Origin: Pseudomonas fulva
GTDB taxonomy: Bacteria; Pseudomonadota; Gammaproteobacteria; Pseudomonadales; Pseudomonadaceae
Length of the DNA: 64,000 nucleotides
Reading direction: 5' to 3'
NCBI RefSeq assembly: GCF_023517795.1
Contig: NZ_CP082928.1
Location: 3,968,001 to 4,032,000 of the forward strand
Both the position numbers and the translations under genes were made by a program. This document shows positions 19,483 through 28,512 of the stretch, piece by piece; within the stretch, counting starts at the first letter, position 1, and the number at the start of each line of letters is the position of its first letter. The notes beneath the pieces were generated by a model, which saw nothing but the letters and a program-made list of their open reading frames with translations, was not told the DNA's origin and did not search any database.

Positions 19483-19905
19483 ATGTATCCACTTGGGAAA
19501 GTAATTATATCATTCACTTTATGCCCGGCGCTGGTTGCATTCGCCATTGCATTCGATTTCGCTAGGGTTGAGTTATCTTCGAAAAACTCAAGTATGAGCT
19601 TGTTGGAAATAGTAAGCGGCGCACTTTGGCTCAGTATGCTGGGGTCGCTGGCTAGCTTGCTCTTCTACGGATTGCCAGCGTTGATTCTATCAATCATATA
19701 CGCGTCTTGCGGGCTTTACAGATGTGCTCTTCATATCTTTATCGTAACCATGGCTGGAGGTTTTGGCGCACTGGCTTGGGGTACGGTTCTACCTATGGAT
19801 ATAAATGAGACGTTCAACTTTTTATCAGGTGCAATAACCTCGCTCGTTATGGCTATGTATGCGCTTCCCAAGCAAATGATCCGTCATCGTACGGGCGGTC
19901 CGTAA
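19483..19905 (+). CDS. Orphan four-helix membrane protein, low GC
   Basis: A 140-residue frame with four hydrophobic segments (about residues 5-25, 43-63, 64-88 and 89-130) and a basic C-terminus. I do not recognise the family. Base composition is clearly poorer in G+C than the flanking guaA gene, with AT-rich codons such as AGT, TTA and ATA, which suggests recent transfer. There is no strong ribosome site before the ATG at 19483. It lies just inside the left end of the proposed island, next to the broken integrase, and may be cargo. Confidence 0.5.
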   Translation: MYPLGKVIISFTLCPALVAFAIAFDFARVELSSKNSSMSLLEIVSGALWLSMLGSLASLLFYGLPALILSIIYASCGLYRCALHIFIVTMAGGFGALAWGTVLPMDINETFNFLSGAITSLVMAMYALPKQMIRHRTGGP

Positions 19906-20155
19906 GGGCGTCGAGCGAGCCAGGTTTGTAAAACAAAAAGAATTGCCGTTGCTGCTGGTTTTGAAATATTAGAGGCGAGTCTTCTTTGACGCTGACAGAA
20001 TAAGGTGAACTACTCGCGCGCACAGGGTAGAGGCCTGGCTCTACTGCTGCGGTACCAGCCTCTGTGATTGTTCCGATCGCAACGTACGGCTCGCGTTCTA
20101 GTGCAACAGTCTTAGGTGACCACCCCAACTCGTCCGGGAGACCTCTACGATGCAC
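19853..20155 (-). CDS. Uncertain ORF downstream of the DUF4198 gene
   Basis: A 100-codon frame with a GTG start at 20155, 8 bases after the DUF4198 stop, and overlapping the orphan membrane gene tail by 53 bases on the other strand. The translation has no signal peptide, membrane segment or motif I know. Its position right behind the DUF4198 gene argues for reality; the non-ATG start and overlap argue against. It may be part of a decayed gene. Confidence 0.25.
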   Translation of the reverse strand: MHRRGLPDELGWSPKTVALEREPYVAIGTITEAGTAAVEPGLYPVRASSSPYSVSVKEDSPLIFQNQQQRQFFLFYKPGSLDALTDRPYDDGSFAWEAHT

Positions 20156-20163
20156 CGACCTGT

Positions 20164-20886
20164 TTAATGGTGATGTGCTTCTCCGACGAACGTCAGGGAT
20201 GTGAACAGGCTGCGCTCCGATACTTCATTCTCGCCGCTGGCCGGTACCCTGGCTTGGGCCGCGATAATGTTCAGTCCAGCGTTGCGGATGATGATGCTAG
20301 CGCGCCCCTTAGCATCGGTTTTGACGCTGCTTGCATCGAGCATTCCCCGGTAGTCGTCGAGAAGAGCGATATTCGCAGCTGGTTTGCCGTCGATGGTCAC
20401 CACGACCGGGAGAGCGTTACCAACTCCTACTTCTGCTGGATCTTTCAACGGACGAATGACCATCGCAATCCCCAATTGATCAGGGATATGGGCATGCGGT
20501 GCCAAAATCGCCAAGCTGTACTTGTAGCTGTGACTGGCATTCACCGCGCCTGGTACCTCTGCCATAGGCGCGTTCACGGATTTTCCGTCTTTATCTTTGC
20601 TCCACACCCCGTTGTCGAGCGTAACTGTCAGGACGGAGGGGGAGGTTAACGGCATTAGTCGAACATGATCACTTAGTCGCTGAACCGTAACAGGCACCAT
20701 TTTTCCGTTCTGATTGTATGCCCGCACGGCGCCAATTTTTTTCGGTTCATAAGCTTCATCCTCCGCGCCGTGTCCATATACAACCTCAAGCTGACCATAT
20801 CTCGTTTCCGTCCAGATGCCATGGGCCTGGGCTGAACCAATGGTAATTGCGCCTGCTAGTGCGGCCAGCGAAAGTGCAAGCTTCAT
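20164..20886 (-). CDS. Periplasmic DUF4198 (NikM-like) metal-binding protein
   Basis: A 240-residue secreted protein. The signal peptide ends in GSAQA, so the mature protein starts with HGIWTE, an N-terminal histidine suited to metal binding; the C-terminus ends in three histidines. The body matches DUF4198, a beta-rich family found with nickel, cobalt and zinc uptake systems. The ATG at 20886 follows AGGAAG. It is divergent from a TonB receptor (21057) across a Zur/Fur-like box, so the two probably form one metal-uptake unit. The metal is not known. Confidence 0.7.
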   Translation of the reverse strand: MKLALSLAALAGAITIGSAQAHGIWTETRYGQLEVVYGHGAEDEAYEPKKIGAVRAYNQNGKMVPVTVQRLSDHVRLMPLTSPSVLTVTLDNGVWSKDKDGKSVNAPMAEVPGAVNASHSYKYSLAILAPHAHIPDQLGIAMVIRPLKDPAEVGVGNALPVVVTIDGKPAANIALLDDYRGMLDASSVKTDAKGRASIIIRNAGLNIIAAQARVPASGENEVSERSLFTSLTFVGEAHHH

Positions 20887-20996
20887 ACGTTCTTCCTGAT
20901 GTAGTGACTGGAGTGAGCAAGGCTTGAGATTCGGGCGTCGGACTGGTCGATGAAAAGCCAAAACGACAAATCAACACCTTGATCGTTATCCTTTTT

Positions 20997-21014
20997 GATA
21001 TGATATAACGTATC
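20997..21014. promoter_or_regulatory. Zur- or Fur-like operator between DUF4198 and TonB genes
   Basis: GATATGATATAACGTATC is palindromic at 14 of 18 positions. Its reverse strand contains GTTATATCATATC, which matches the Zur core GTTATAnnATAAC at most positions. It also resembles a Fur box. It sits 42 bases before the receptor ATG. Confidence 0.5.
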
Positions 21015-21056
21015 TTTTACTGTGTCATAGATCAACACCTCAAGGAAATTTGGTTC

Positions 21057-23162
21057 ATGTACGGACGTGCGAATCGCGGCAGTGGTTGGGTTTTTAATGG
21101 AGCGGCATTGCTCTGCGTTGTCTCGTGCGCCTCGGTTGCTGCTGCAGATCGAGAGGATGAGGGTGTCACCGAGCTAGGTGCGATTGAAGTTGTAGGTGAG
21201 AGAGGTACACAGGGTAGAGCTACTCCGCTGACGCGCAGCAATGTGAGCAATGCCCCCGAGAGCCTTCCGACGGCGGTCACCACCATCACCGACGAGGAAC
21301 TCCGGACGCTCAACGTTGGCCGAGATATCTCCAACATCTACCGCCGGGTACCAGGTGTTGTTGCCAACAATATCGACCAAGGTGATACCGGCAATGGCTT
21401 TCGTATGCGCGGTTTCACCACAAACGGTACTCACGGTGCTGACGTGGCCGTGTACGTTGACGGCGTTCCGCAGAACATTCCGTCGAGTCAAGGTGGTGCC
21501 GGGCACGGCCCGGTTTTTCTGGAATGGCTGACGCCGCAGATGATCAAACGCGTCGACGTCATCAAAGGCCCTGTATCGGCGCTGCACGGCGACCAGAACC
21601 GTGCGGGCTCGGTGAACATCGAAACGCTTGATGGCGGCGATGTGGCCTCGAGCATAGGCTTGGACATCGCTAGCTTTGATGGGCGCCGAACCGATTTGGT
21701 GCTAGGCGGTGAGCATGAAGGACTCGAATCGTTGTTCGTGGCGGATATCTACAAGACCAACGGCTATCGCAAGGCAGCAGAGACCAGGCGCGACAACTAC
21801 TTCTGGAAGCTCTCTAAAGTGATCGGTGAGGCAAAATACTCAGCGCGCTTCAGCCATTACGAATCGGACTTCAAGAATGATGGCTACCTAAATTTGCCTG
21901 CATTGCGAGCCGGGACAATCAGTCGCCGCGATACTGACAACCTTTACGGGTTCGGTAACGCAAACCGAAATACCTATGTCTTCAATCGCGCACCGGCTGA
22001 AAGCGAGGAGGGTCTTTATTACACCGCGTACTTCGAGGACTTCAAGCGGGTACGCGGAATCTCAAACGGCACCAACACCCACAATTACGGCAAGGATGAT
22101 CGTGATATCTACGGTGGGCGGCTGGCCTATAACTTCGTGTACGAGGGCTCCGCGTCGCTTATGGTCGGCGCCGACGTGCGCCGTGACAAGGGCGACGCCT
22201 ATCGCCAGCAGTATCGCAACTTCGAGCCTACGCCCAATTTCTATTTTGACTTCGATCAGGATCTGATCACGTATGGGGTGTTCGCCCAGGGTCAATACAA
22301 ACCGGTCGAGTCATTGAAGTTGTTGGGGGGCATTCGCTACGATCGTTTTGATTATGACATCGATAATCTCAAGTTCCGCAACGCTGATACCGGCTACCAC
22401 AGTTCGGTCACCACACCGAAACTCGGACTGGTGTGGACGCCGACGGAGCAGTTCGAAGTGTTCACCAACGCTTCTCAGGGCTTTCGTTCGCCTGCCGCGG
22501 AATACATCAGCTCAGGCAGCAGCAGTGCTCTGCCACCAAGCGACACCGGCGGCCGAATCAATGGAAGCGTGCGGCCCAGCAAAGTCACCTCCTATGACAT
22601 CGGTTTCACGGCTCGCCCAACTGAACGACTCTCCAGCACTACCGAGTTCTACTATATCCAGAATGACAGCGAGACACTGCAAACCTCTCCTGGTGTCTTT
22701 GAGCAGGTTGCCGACACAACGCGTAAAGGTGTGGAGACCAGTTTCAACTACCAAGCCACATCCACAATCAGTACCTACGCGAGCTACGGACGGATCATCG
22801 ATGCGGTGATAGACAATCCGCCTGCCGGTACTGGCGACCGACTCGTAGTGCCTGAACATACCTATAAAGCCGGCATTCAATATCAGAATGCGTTCATGGC
22901 AGGGCAGTTGACGCTCAATGCCGACGCCTATCATCTCACTGGTGTCCCGTACTACGTCGGCACTGAAAGAAAAGAGATGCCGGTTTACACCCGATACGAC
23001 CTCCGGGCCTCCTATGACTACAGCGATTACCAATTCACTGTGTATGGCACCTTTCAGCCTCATCGTTACGGCACTGAAACGGCTTATGGCACCAACAGCG
23101 GACTGGTGATCGTTCCGCAACCTTCGACGACGCTTGGGGCATCGGTCAGATACTTCTTCTGA
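21057..23162 (+). CDS. TonB-dependent outer-membrane receptor (metal uptake)
   Basis: A 701-residue receptor. A signal peptide (about residues 1-30) is followed by the TonB box region ELGAIEVVGER, the plug domain (about 60-175, with GFRMRGFTTNG and VDVIKGPVSALHGDQNRAGSVNI) and a 22-strand barrel that ends in the usual aromatic YFF. There is no N-terminal signalling domain, so it does not feed an ECF sigma factor. The operator just upstream and the divergent DUF4198 partner suggest import of a metal or metallophore. Codon use is less GC-rich than in the guaA region. Confidence 0.83.
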   Translation: MYGRANRGSGWVFNGAALLCVVSCASVAAADREDEGVTELGAIEVVGERGTQGRATPLTRSNVSNAPESLPTAVTTITDEELRTLNVGRDISNIYRRVPGVVANNIDQGDTGNGFRMRGFTTNGTHGADVAVYVDGVPQNIPSSQGGAGHGPVFLEWLTPQMIKRVDVIKGPVSALHGDQNRAGSVNIETLDGGDVASSIGLDIASFDGRRTDLVLGGEHEGLESLFVADIYKTNGYRKAAETRRDNYFWKLSKVIGEAKYSARFSHYESDFKNDGYLNLPALRAGTISRRDTDNLYGFGNANRNTYVFNRAPAESEEGLYYTAYFEDFKRVRGISNGTNTHNYGKDDRDIYGGRLAYNFVYEGSASLMVGADVRRDKGDAYRQQYRNFEPTPNFYFDFDQDLITYGVFAQGQYKPVESLKLLGGIRYDRFDYDIDNLKFRNADTGYHSSVTTPKLGLVWTPTEQFEVFTNASQGFRSPAAEYISSGSSSALPPSDTGGRINGSVRPSKVTSYDIGFTARPTERLSSTTEFYYIQNDSETLQTSPGVFEQVADTTRKGVETSFNYQATSTISTYASYGRIIDAVIDNPPAGTGDRLVVPEHTYKAGIQYQNAFMAGQLTLNADAYHLTGVPYYVGTERKEMPVYTRYDLRASYDYSDYQFTVYGTFQPHRYGTETAYGTNSGLVIVPQPSTTLGASVRYFF

Positions 23163-23203
23163 CGACCTGAAAAAACTGCTGAACGTCGTGCTGAGCGGTA
23201 TGT

Positions 23204-23227
23204 AGACGCCGATCTTGATCGGCGTCT
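23204..23227. terminator. Perfect 24-bp palindrome between convergent genes
   Basis: AGACGCCGATC and its exact complement meet at a TT centre. It follows the TonB receptor by 41 bases and faces the carrier gene on the other strand, so it is probably a shared terminator, although no T-run follows. Confidence 0.5.
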
Positions 23228-23344
23228 GCCTTGGGGTGCGGGAGGTCAGCCTTTTGGGGAATCACTGCATGCACAGGTAACCACCAGCTGCTTTCGAGCG
23301 GAAGCAGCCGTTAGAGGCTACTTCTCATCGTTCATAATCGCTTG

Positions 23345-24691
23345 TCAGTGGAAGAAACCGAGCAGAAGTGTGGCTAGGATGACGGTAGATGCGCCACCGA
23401 TGCGCGTGGAAATCTGTGCGAATGGCATCAATCCCATGCGGTTGGAGGCCGACAGGATCGCTACATCGCCGGTGCCCCCCAGGCCGCTGTGGCAGCAGGT
23501 CACGATGGCCGATTCGACAGGGAACATCTTCAAGAGATTGCCGATTAGGAAACCGGCAAGGGTCATCGACACCACTACCGAGGCACATACCACCACGTAG
23601 CCGACGGAAAACACCTCCACCACGCTATCCAGGGGCACATAGAGCATGCCCAGACCGATCATCACTGGCCAGATGAATGCAACGGACACCAGTTTGTAGA
23701 ACGATTTACTACCTTGTTCGAGGAGCGGCGGAATCACGCGCAGGTATTTGAACAGTACGGCGAGCAGAATCATCATCACCGGCCCCGGTATATGCACAAT
23801 CTTCTCAGCCAGCCCGCCCAGGATGAAGAAGGCGCAGATCAGCAGCACACCAGCTCCCATGTAACGGAAATCGATATGGTGGGTTGATTCCTCTTTCTCA
23901 CGGAACAGATCGTTTTCTTCCTTGGCACGAATCAGCATGCCGTCACCGTTCCATGCCGGCTTTTTGAGGGCGATACGTGCCAGCACTCCGGCACAGATGA
24001 TGGCGATGATGTTGCCCACGACTGCAGCGGGCACCAATTGCGCTACGTACTGATCAGGCGTGCCACCGAGGATGGCGGAGTAAGCCAGCGACAACGGCAG
24101 GATCCCTTCTCCGATGCCGCCACCAATGATCGGCACGATAATGAAAAAGAAGGTGTGATAGGCGCTGTAGCCGAACAGCATGCCGACTGCCATGCCCGCA
24201 GTCACCGCAGCTAGCGTACCAGCGACCAAAGGCACAAACATGCGGATCATGCCTTGCACGAGAATGAAGCGATCCATGCCCAGGATACTGCCCACGACCA
24301 GACTGGCGATGACGAAGTACAGGAAGTTGGCTTCCTTCATCAGCATCTTGGTCGCATCGATAGTAGTCGGCCCGAAAAAGCCGTAGAACACCAGTACCGA
24401 AGGCAGCAGCAGGCAGAGAATCGCACCACCACCGATTTCCTTCAGGATTGGCAGCCGTTGCCCGAGCTGACCGAAGAAAACCCCCATGGTCATGATCACG
24501 GCAAGGCCGCCAATCATGTTCTTGGGCAGTAGTCCAAAATGCGCAGAGAGGAAAACGGTCAACGCTATCGCGAGGAAATAAGGCAGTGGTATCACGCCTA
24601 TCTCGTAAGTAAGGAGAGTATGAAGTAGGCGGCGTTTAGGCGACGAAGCAGCGGCGTCCGACGCCGATCCCGAATTGGAGATCAGGCTCAT
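23345..24691 (-). CDS. 2-hydroxycarboxylate transporter (CitS/CimH/MleP family)
   Basis: A 448-residue inner-membrane carrier of the 2HCT family, with about eleven hydrophobic segments. The two re-entrant GGxG loops are visible: IIGGGIGEGILPLS about residue 190 and CHSGLGGTGDVAILSA about residue 400. Relatives carry citrate, malate, lactate or citramalate in symport with Na+ or H+, or as precursor/product exchangers. It is divergent from the DmlR-like regulator at 24804 and lies beside leuCD-like and RraA-like genes, so it should import the substrate they degrade. Confidence 0.87.
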   Translation of the reverse strand: MSLISNSGSASDAAASSPKRRLLHTLLTYEIGVIPLPYFLAIALTVFLSAHFGLLPKNMIGGLAVIMTMGVFFGQLGQRLPILKEIGGGAILCLLLPSVLVFYGFFGPTTIDATKMLMKEANFLYFVIASLVVGSILGMDRFILVQGMIRMFVPLVAGTLAAVTAGMAVGMLFGYSAYHTFFFIIVPIIGGGIGEGILPLSLAYSAILGGTPDQYVAQLVPAAVVGNIIAIICAGVLARIALKKPAWNGDGMLIRAKEENDLFREKEESTHHIDFRYMGAGVLLICAFFILGGLAEKIVHIPGPVMMILLAVLFKYLRVIPPLLEQGSKSFYKLVSVAFIWPVMIGLGMLYVPLDSVVEVFSVGYVVVCASVVVSMTLAGFLIGNLLKMFPVESAIVTCCHSGLGGTGDVAILSASNRMGLMPFAQISTRIGGASTVILATLLLGFFH

Positions 24692-24803
24692 GGCTAATCC
24701 TCTGTTTGTTCTTGTGAAGGAGGAATGGTCGGCGTCTGGACATCGAGTTCATCGCCGATGAAGAATGCTATCCTTCGCGTAAAGTGCAATAAACAGATCA
24801 ATC

Positions 24804-25733
24804 ATGACGCCTACAAACACGATTCGTGTCGAATCTCCCCTTCCAGATGATCTTTGTGTGTTTCTCACCGTGATCCGCAAATCCAGTTTCGCAGGAGCCG
24901 CCGACGAACTAGGTCTGTCACCGGCTTTCGTCAGCAAGCGAATTCGCATCCTTGAAGAAACTCTGCAAACCCGGTTGCTGCACCGCACTACACGCCGTAT
25001 TGCGCTAACCGAAGCTGGAGAGAAGACCCAGCGATGGGCAACCCGATTTCTCGATGACATGGATGATTTCGTCAGTGAGCTAACAGAAATCCGTCAGGCA
25101 CCTAGGGGCCTGTTGCACATCTGCAGCAGTTTCGGGTTCGGTCGCAATCATGTAGCACCTGCGATTGCAGAGCTGTCATCTACCTTCCCAGATCTGGAAG
25201 TCCGGCTGGATGTGTTCGACCGTGTCGTCGATATCGTCGCTGAGGGGTTCGATTTGGAAATCCGTGTTGGTGATGATTTGCCTGGTCATCACATCGGCCG
25301 CAAGCTGGTAAGCAACCAGCGGATCCTTTGCGCGACTCCAGAATATCTGGAGAGACGAGGCAAGCCATTGAGCCTGAAGGATCTTGCCCAGCATGATTGT
25401 TTGGTGCTCAAGGAGCGCAACAACCCTTTCGGGGTCTGGCAGCTGAACCATGCAGATGGTGATGAAACGGTACGTGTCAGCAGCCGATTGTCTTCTAACA
25501 ACGGTGAAATAGTGCTGCAGTGGGCGCTGGGCGGCAGAGGCATCATCCTGCGCTCGCTCTGGGACGTCCAACCATTGCTCGATCAGGGCAAGCTGGTGCG
25601 CGTGCTACCGGCCTACACCCAAAGCGCTAACGTCTGGGCGGTGTATCCGACCCGATTATCGGACTCAGCTAAGCTTCGCGTTTGCGTGGAGTTCCTCGAA
25701 AACCGATTTAGGAAAATGGTGCTCACGGGCTGA
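24804..25733 (+). CDS. LysR-family regulator, DmlR-like
   Basis: A 309-residue LysR regulator with the helix-turn-helix at residues 27-55 (SSFAGAADELGLSPAFVSKRI) and an effector domain from about 105. The RTTRRIALTEAGE stretch and the overall pattern are those of the DmlR/CrgA subgroup, which often senses hydroxy-dicarboxylates such as D-malate. It is divergent from the 2HCT carrier and converges with the RraA-like gene, with the two stops adjacent at 25733/25734. It probably controls both flanking transcription units. Confidence 0.8.
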   Translation: MTPTNTIRVESPLPDDLCVFLTVIRKSSFAGAADELGLSPAFVSKRIRILEETLQTRLLHRTTRRIALTEAGEKTQRWATRFLDDMDDFVSELTEIRQAPRGLLHICSSFGFGRNHVAPAIAELSSTFPDLEVRLDVFDRVVDIVAEGFDLEIRVGDDLPGHHIGRKLVSNQRILCATPEYLERRGKPLSLKDLAQHDCLVLKERNNPFGVWQLNHADGDETVRVSSRLSSNNGEIVLQWALGGRGIILRSLWDVQPLLDQGKLVRVLPAYTQSANVWAVYPTRLSDSAKLRVCVEFLENRFRKMVLTG

Positions 25734-26429
25734 TCAGAGCGGGCAACCCTTGCTGCGCAGCAAGTCGTCGAATCGGGTAGGGTCCAGCGTGCCTGCCGAG
25801 ATGGCCGAGATGATGCTGCGTTCGCGGTCAAGCAACTGCTGGCACCGCTCGTGCAAAGCCGGTAACTCGGCCTGGGGCACAGCGACCACGCCATCTAGAT
25901 CACCGAGTACCATATCGCCGGGGCTAACCACGAGGCCCGCGCAGGAGATCGGCACATTGATTTCGCCGTTGCCATCGGTGCTCGGCCCTCTGTGAACGCT
26001 CCCCAACGCGAAAATGGGGAGCTGGCCCTCCAGGCACTCGTCTTGGTCGCGAATTGCGCCGTTTACCACCACGCCGGCTATTCCAGCCTTAAGCGCCATG
26101 GCGCGCATGATGCCGCCGAACACCGCGCGGGTCATGTCTCCGCTTCCGTCTATAACCAGAACGTCGCCTGGCCGAGCCATTTGAATGGCCTTGAGCGTCA
26201 GCAGGTTGTCGCCGGGACGCACGCGTACGGTCAGTGCGCTCCCGCACAAATGCTTGGCACCATGAAAAGGTTTTAGACCGAGCCCACCCACGTTGCGCCC
26301 CAGACAATCGCTGACGATGGCGCTGGGCATGTCGTGAAATGCAGCCAACCAGTCGGAGGGAACTGCAGATACTGGTGGATTGATCAGGTAGCCGGGTGGC
26401 CAGGAGCTGTTTGAAGTTACGTCAAGCAT
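25734..26429 (-). CDS. RraA-like protein, HMG/CHA-type aldolase or oxaloacetate decarboxylase
   Basis: A 231-residue member of the RraA/HMG-aldolase superfamily. The phosphate/carboxylate loop PGDNLLTLKAIQMARPGDVLVIDGSG (about residues 71-96) and the metal-ligand region NGAIRDQDEC (about 123-132) with the GAIRD signature are intact, which favours a catalytic metal-dependent pyruvate aldolase over an RNase E inhibitor. It would split a 4-hydroxy-2-oxo-dicarboxylate to pyruvate plus another acid, or decarboxylate oxaloacetate. It lies 51 bases after leuD-like and is last in the leuC-leuD-rraA unit. Confidence 0.78.
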   Translation of the reverse strand: MLDVTSNSSWPPGYLINPPVSAVPSDWLAAFHDMPSAIVSDCLGRNVGGLGLKPFHGAKHLCGSALTVRVRPGDNLLTLKAIQMARPGDVLVIDGSGDMTRAVFGGIMRAMALKAGIAGVVVNGAIRDQDECLEGQLPIFALGSVHRGPSTDGNGEINVPISCAGLVVSPGDMVLGDLDGVVAVPQAELPALHERCQQLLDRERSIISAISAGTLDPTRFDDLLRSKGCPL

Positions 26430-26480
26430 AACGGTTCCAATACGGGTCTCTTATGCAGAGACCCGCTGCTGAATCATAGT

Positions 26481-27089
26481 TTAAGCAAGCCAGGGGTTTG
26501 TGCGGTGATGCTCGGTCTCGAAGCCGCGTATCTGATCTGTACGCTGCAGGGTGCTGCCAATGGCATCCAGCCCTTGGAGTAGTGCGTCTTTGCGTAAAGG
26601 GTCGATTTCAAAGGCAATCACCTGGCCGTTGCTCAGACGAATTTTCTGGCGAGCAAGGTCGACGGTGATCTGAGCCTGGTCTGGCGAGCCTACCTGTCGA
26701 CCGACTTCCAGTAACTCGGCTTCGGCGAGCTGAATGAGCAGTACCCCATTGCGCTGACAGTTGTCATAGAAGATACCGGCGAAGCTGGTACCAATCAGAG
26801 CACGAATGCCAATCTGCTTTAGACCCCAAACCGCATGTTCGCGGCTCGAACCGCAGCCAAAGTTTGGCCCTACCACGAGGAAGCTTGAGTCGTTCCAAGG
26901 GCTCTGGTTAAGAACAAACTCGGGATTCGGCGTACCGTCCTGGAGAAAGCGCAGGTCGAAGAATATGCCGCGATCTAGGCCGCTACGGTCGATACCTTTG
27001 AGAAACTGCTTGGGCATGATGACGTCGGTGTCCACATTGGCAGCGAGAAAAGGCGCTGCAATGCCTTGGACGGTAGTGAATGCTTGCAT
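26481..27089 (-). CDS. leuD: LeuD-like hydro-lyase small subunit
   Basis: A 202-residue swivel-domain subunit of the isopropylmalate isomerase/aconitase family. The typical VDTDVIMPKQFLK near residue 19 and the substrate-recognition loop GPNFGCGSSREHAVW near residue 76 are present. The ATG at 27089 is one base from the leuC-like stop. No leuB or other leucine gene is present; the neighbours are a carboxylate carrier and an aldolase, so a catabolic paralogue acting on a C5-C6 hydroxy-diacid such as citramalate or dimethylmalate is as likely as a leucine role. Confidence 0.82.
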   Translation of the reverse strand: MQAFTTVQGIAAPFLAANVDTDVIMPKQFLKGIDRSGLDRGIFFDLRFLQDGTPNPEFVLNQSPWNDSSFLVVGPNFGCGSSREHAVWGLKQIGIRALIGTSFAGIFYDNCQRNGVLLIQLAEAELLEVGRQVGSPDQAQITVDLARQKIRLSNGQVIAFEIDPLRKDALLQGLDAIGSTLQRTDQIRGFETEHHRTNPWLA

Positions 27090-27090
27090 G

Positions 27091-28512
27091 TTAGACCTCC
27101 ATCGCCAGCGTACGAACGTCGATCAGGTGGCCGCTGACGGCGGCGGCCGCGACCATGGCCGGGCTCATCAGGTGGGTGCGGGCGCCAGCGCCCTGACGGC
27201 CTTCGAAATTACGGTTGGTACTCGATGCGCAGCGGTCACCAGGCGATAGAACGTCGTCATTCATCGCCAGGCACATCGAGCAACCGGACTGTCGCCACTC
27301 GAAGCCTGCGTCTTGGAAGATCTGCGCAAGCCCTTCGGCTTCAGCCTGCTCACGTACCAACGTGGAACCCGGAACAATCATGGCACGTACGTTGGCAGCA
27401 ACTTTACGCCCTCGCACCACCCGCGCGGCGTCACGCAAATCCTCGATACGTGCATTGGTGCAGGAGCCGATAAACGCGTGGCTGATCGGCACTTCTGCAA
27501 GTGGTGTGCCTGCTTCGAGACCCATGTAGCGCAAAGCGCGCTGCAAATCCTGACGGCGAATCAAGTCGCGTTCCTGGCCCGGGTCAGGCACTTGCTCGCC
27601 GATGGCCGCAGCCTGGTCGGGGCTGGTGCCCCAAGTGACCATAGGGCCCAACTCGCTAGCGTCAACTTGCACTTCCTTGTCGAACTGCGCGCCTTCATCG
27701 GTATACAACGATTTCCATTTTTCCACTGCCTGCTCCCACAGCTCACCCTTGGGTACGCGAGGCTTATCTTTGAGATACGCGTAAACCTTCTCGTCGGGCG
27801 CCATGAACGCCCCACGAGCGCCGGCTTCAACCGCCATGTTGCAGATGGTCATGCGGGCCTCAACGCTGAGTGCTTCGATGGTGCCACCGGCGAACTCGAT
27901 GGCGTAGCCCGTGGCTCCGGACGCGCCGATACGCTGTATCAGCGCCATAATGATGTCTTTCGACGTCACCCCTGGGCCCAGCTCGCCCTGCACCGTGACG
28001 CGCATGGTCTTCAGGCGCTTGTACACCAGTGTCTGGGTCGCGAGCAGGTGTTCGATTTCCGAGGTACCGATGCCGAAGCCGAATGCGCCCAGTGCACCGT
28101 ACGTAGTGGTGTGGCTGTCACCGGCGGCGACCACCATGCCGGGTAGTATGAAGCCCTGCTCGGGTGCGACAACATGTTCAATGCCCTGGCGTTTATCCAG
28201 AACGTCGAACAGCTCGATACCGAAATCACGGCAATTCTTTTCGAAGTAGGACACCTGCAGAGCCCCTCCGGCGTCCGGCATGGCAGCCACCCGCTGTGGA
28301 GCAGTAGGGTTGACGTGATCGACGACGCAGAGCGTCGAGGATGGTCGCCAGACCTTTCGGTCAGCCTCGCGCAGTCCGCTGAATGCTTGGGGGCTCGTGT
28401 ATTCGTTGGCAACCTGACGGTCGATGTAAAGCAGCACGTGGCCATGGTCATCGAGCTTGCAGACGGTATGGGAATCAATGTGCTTGTCGTAGAGAGTTTT
28501 AGGGCAGTGCAT
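27091..28512 (-). CDS. leuC: LeuC-like hydro-lyase large subunit
   Basis: A 473-residue aconitase-superfamily large subunit. The three [4Fe-4S] ligands are visible as Cys351 in GSCTNARIEDL and Cys411/Cys414 in SGCSMCLAMN. The GDSHTTTYGALGAFGFGIG segment (about residues 130-148) is also conserved. It pairs with the LeuD-like gene next to it. The isopropylmalate isomerase reaction is the family default. In this locus it may hydrate or isomerise another methylated malate. Promoter sequence must lie in the 380-base gap upstream. Confidence 0.84.
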   Translation of the reverse strand: MHCPKTLYDKHIDSHTVCKLDDHGHVLLYIDRQVANEYTSPQAFSGLREADRKVWRPSSTLCVVDHVNPTAPQRVAAMPDAGGALQVSYFEKNCRDFGIELFDVLDKRQGIEHVVAPEQGFILPGMVVAAGDSHTTTYGALGAFGFGIGTSEIEHLLATQTLVYKRLKTMRVTVQGELGPGVTSKDIIMALIQRIGASGATGYAIEFAGGTIEALSVEARMTICNMAVEAGARGAFMAPDEKVYAYLKDKPRVPKGELWEQAVEKWKSLYTDEGAQFDKEVQVDASELGPMVTWGTSPDQAAAIGEQVPDPGQERDLIRRQDLQRALRYMGLEAGTPLAEVPISHAFIGSCTNARIEDLRDAARVVRGRKVAANVRAMIVPGSTLVREQAEAEGLAQIFQDAGFEWRQSGCSMCLAMNDDVLSPGDRCASSTNRNFEGRQGAGARTHLMSPAMVAAAAVSGHLIDVRTLAMEV

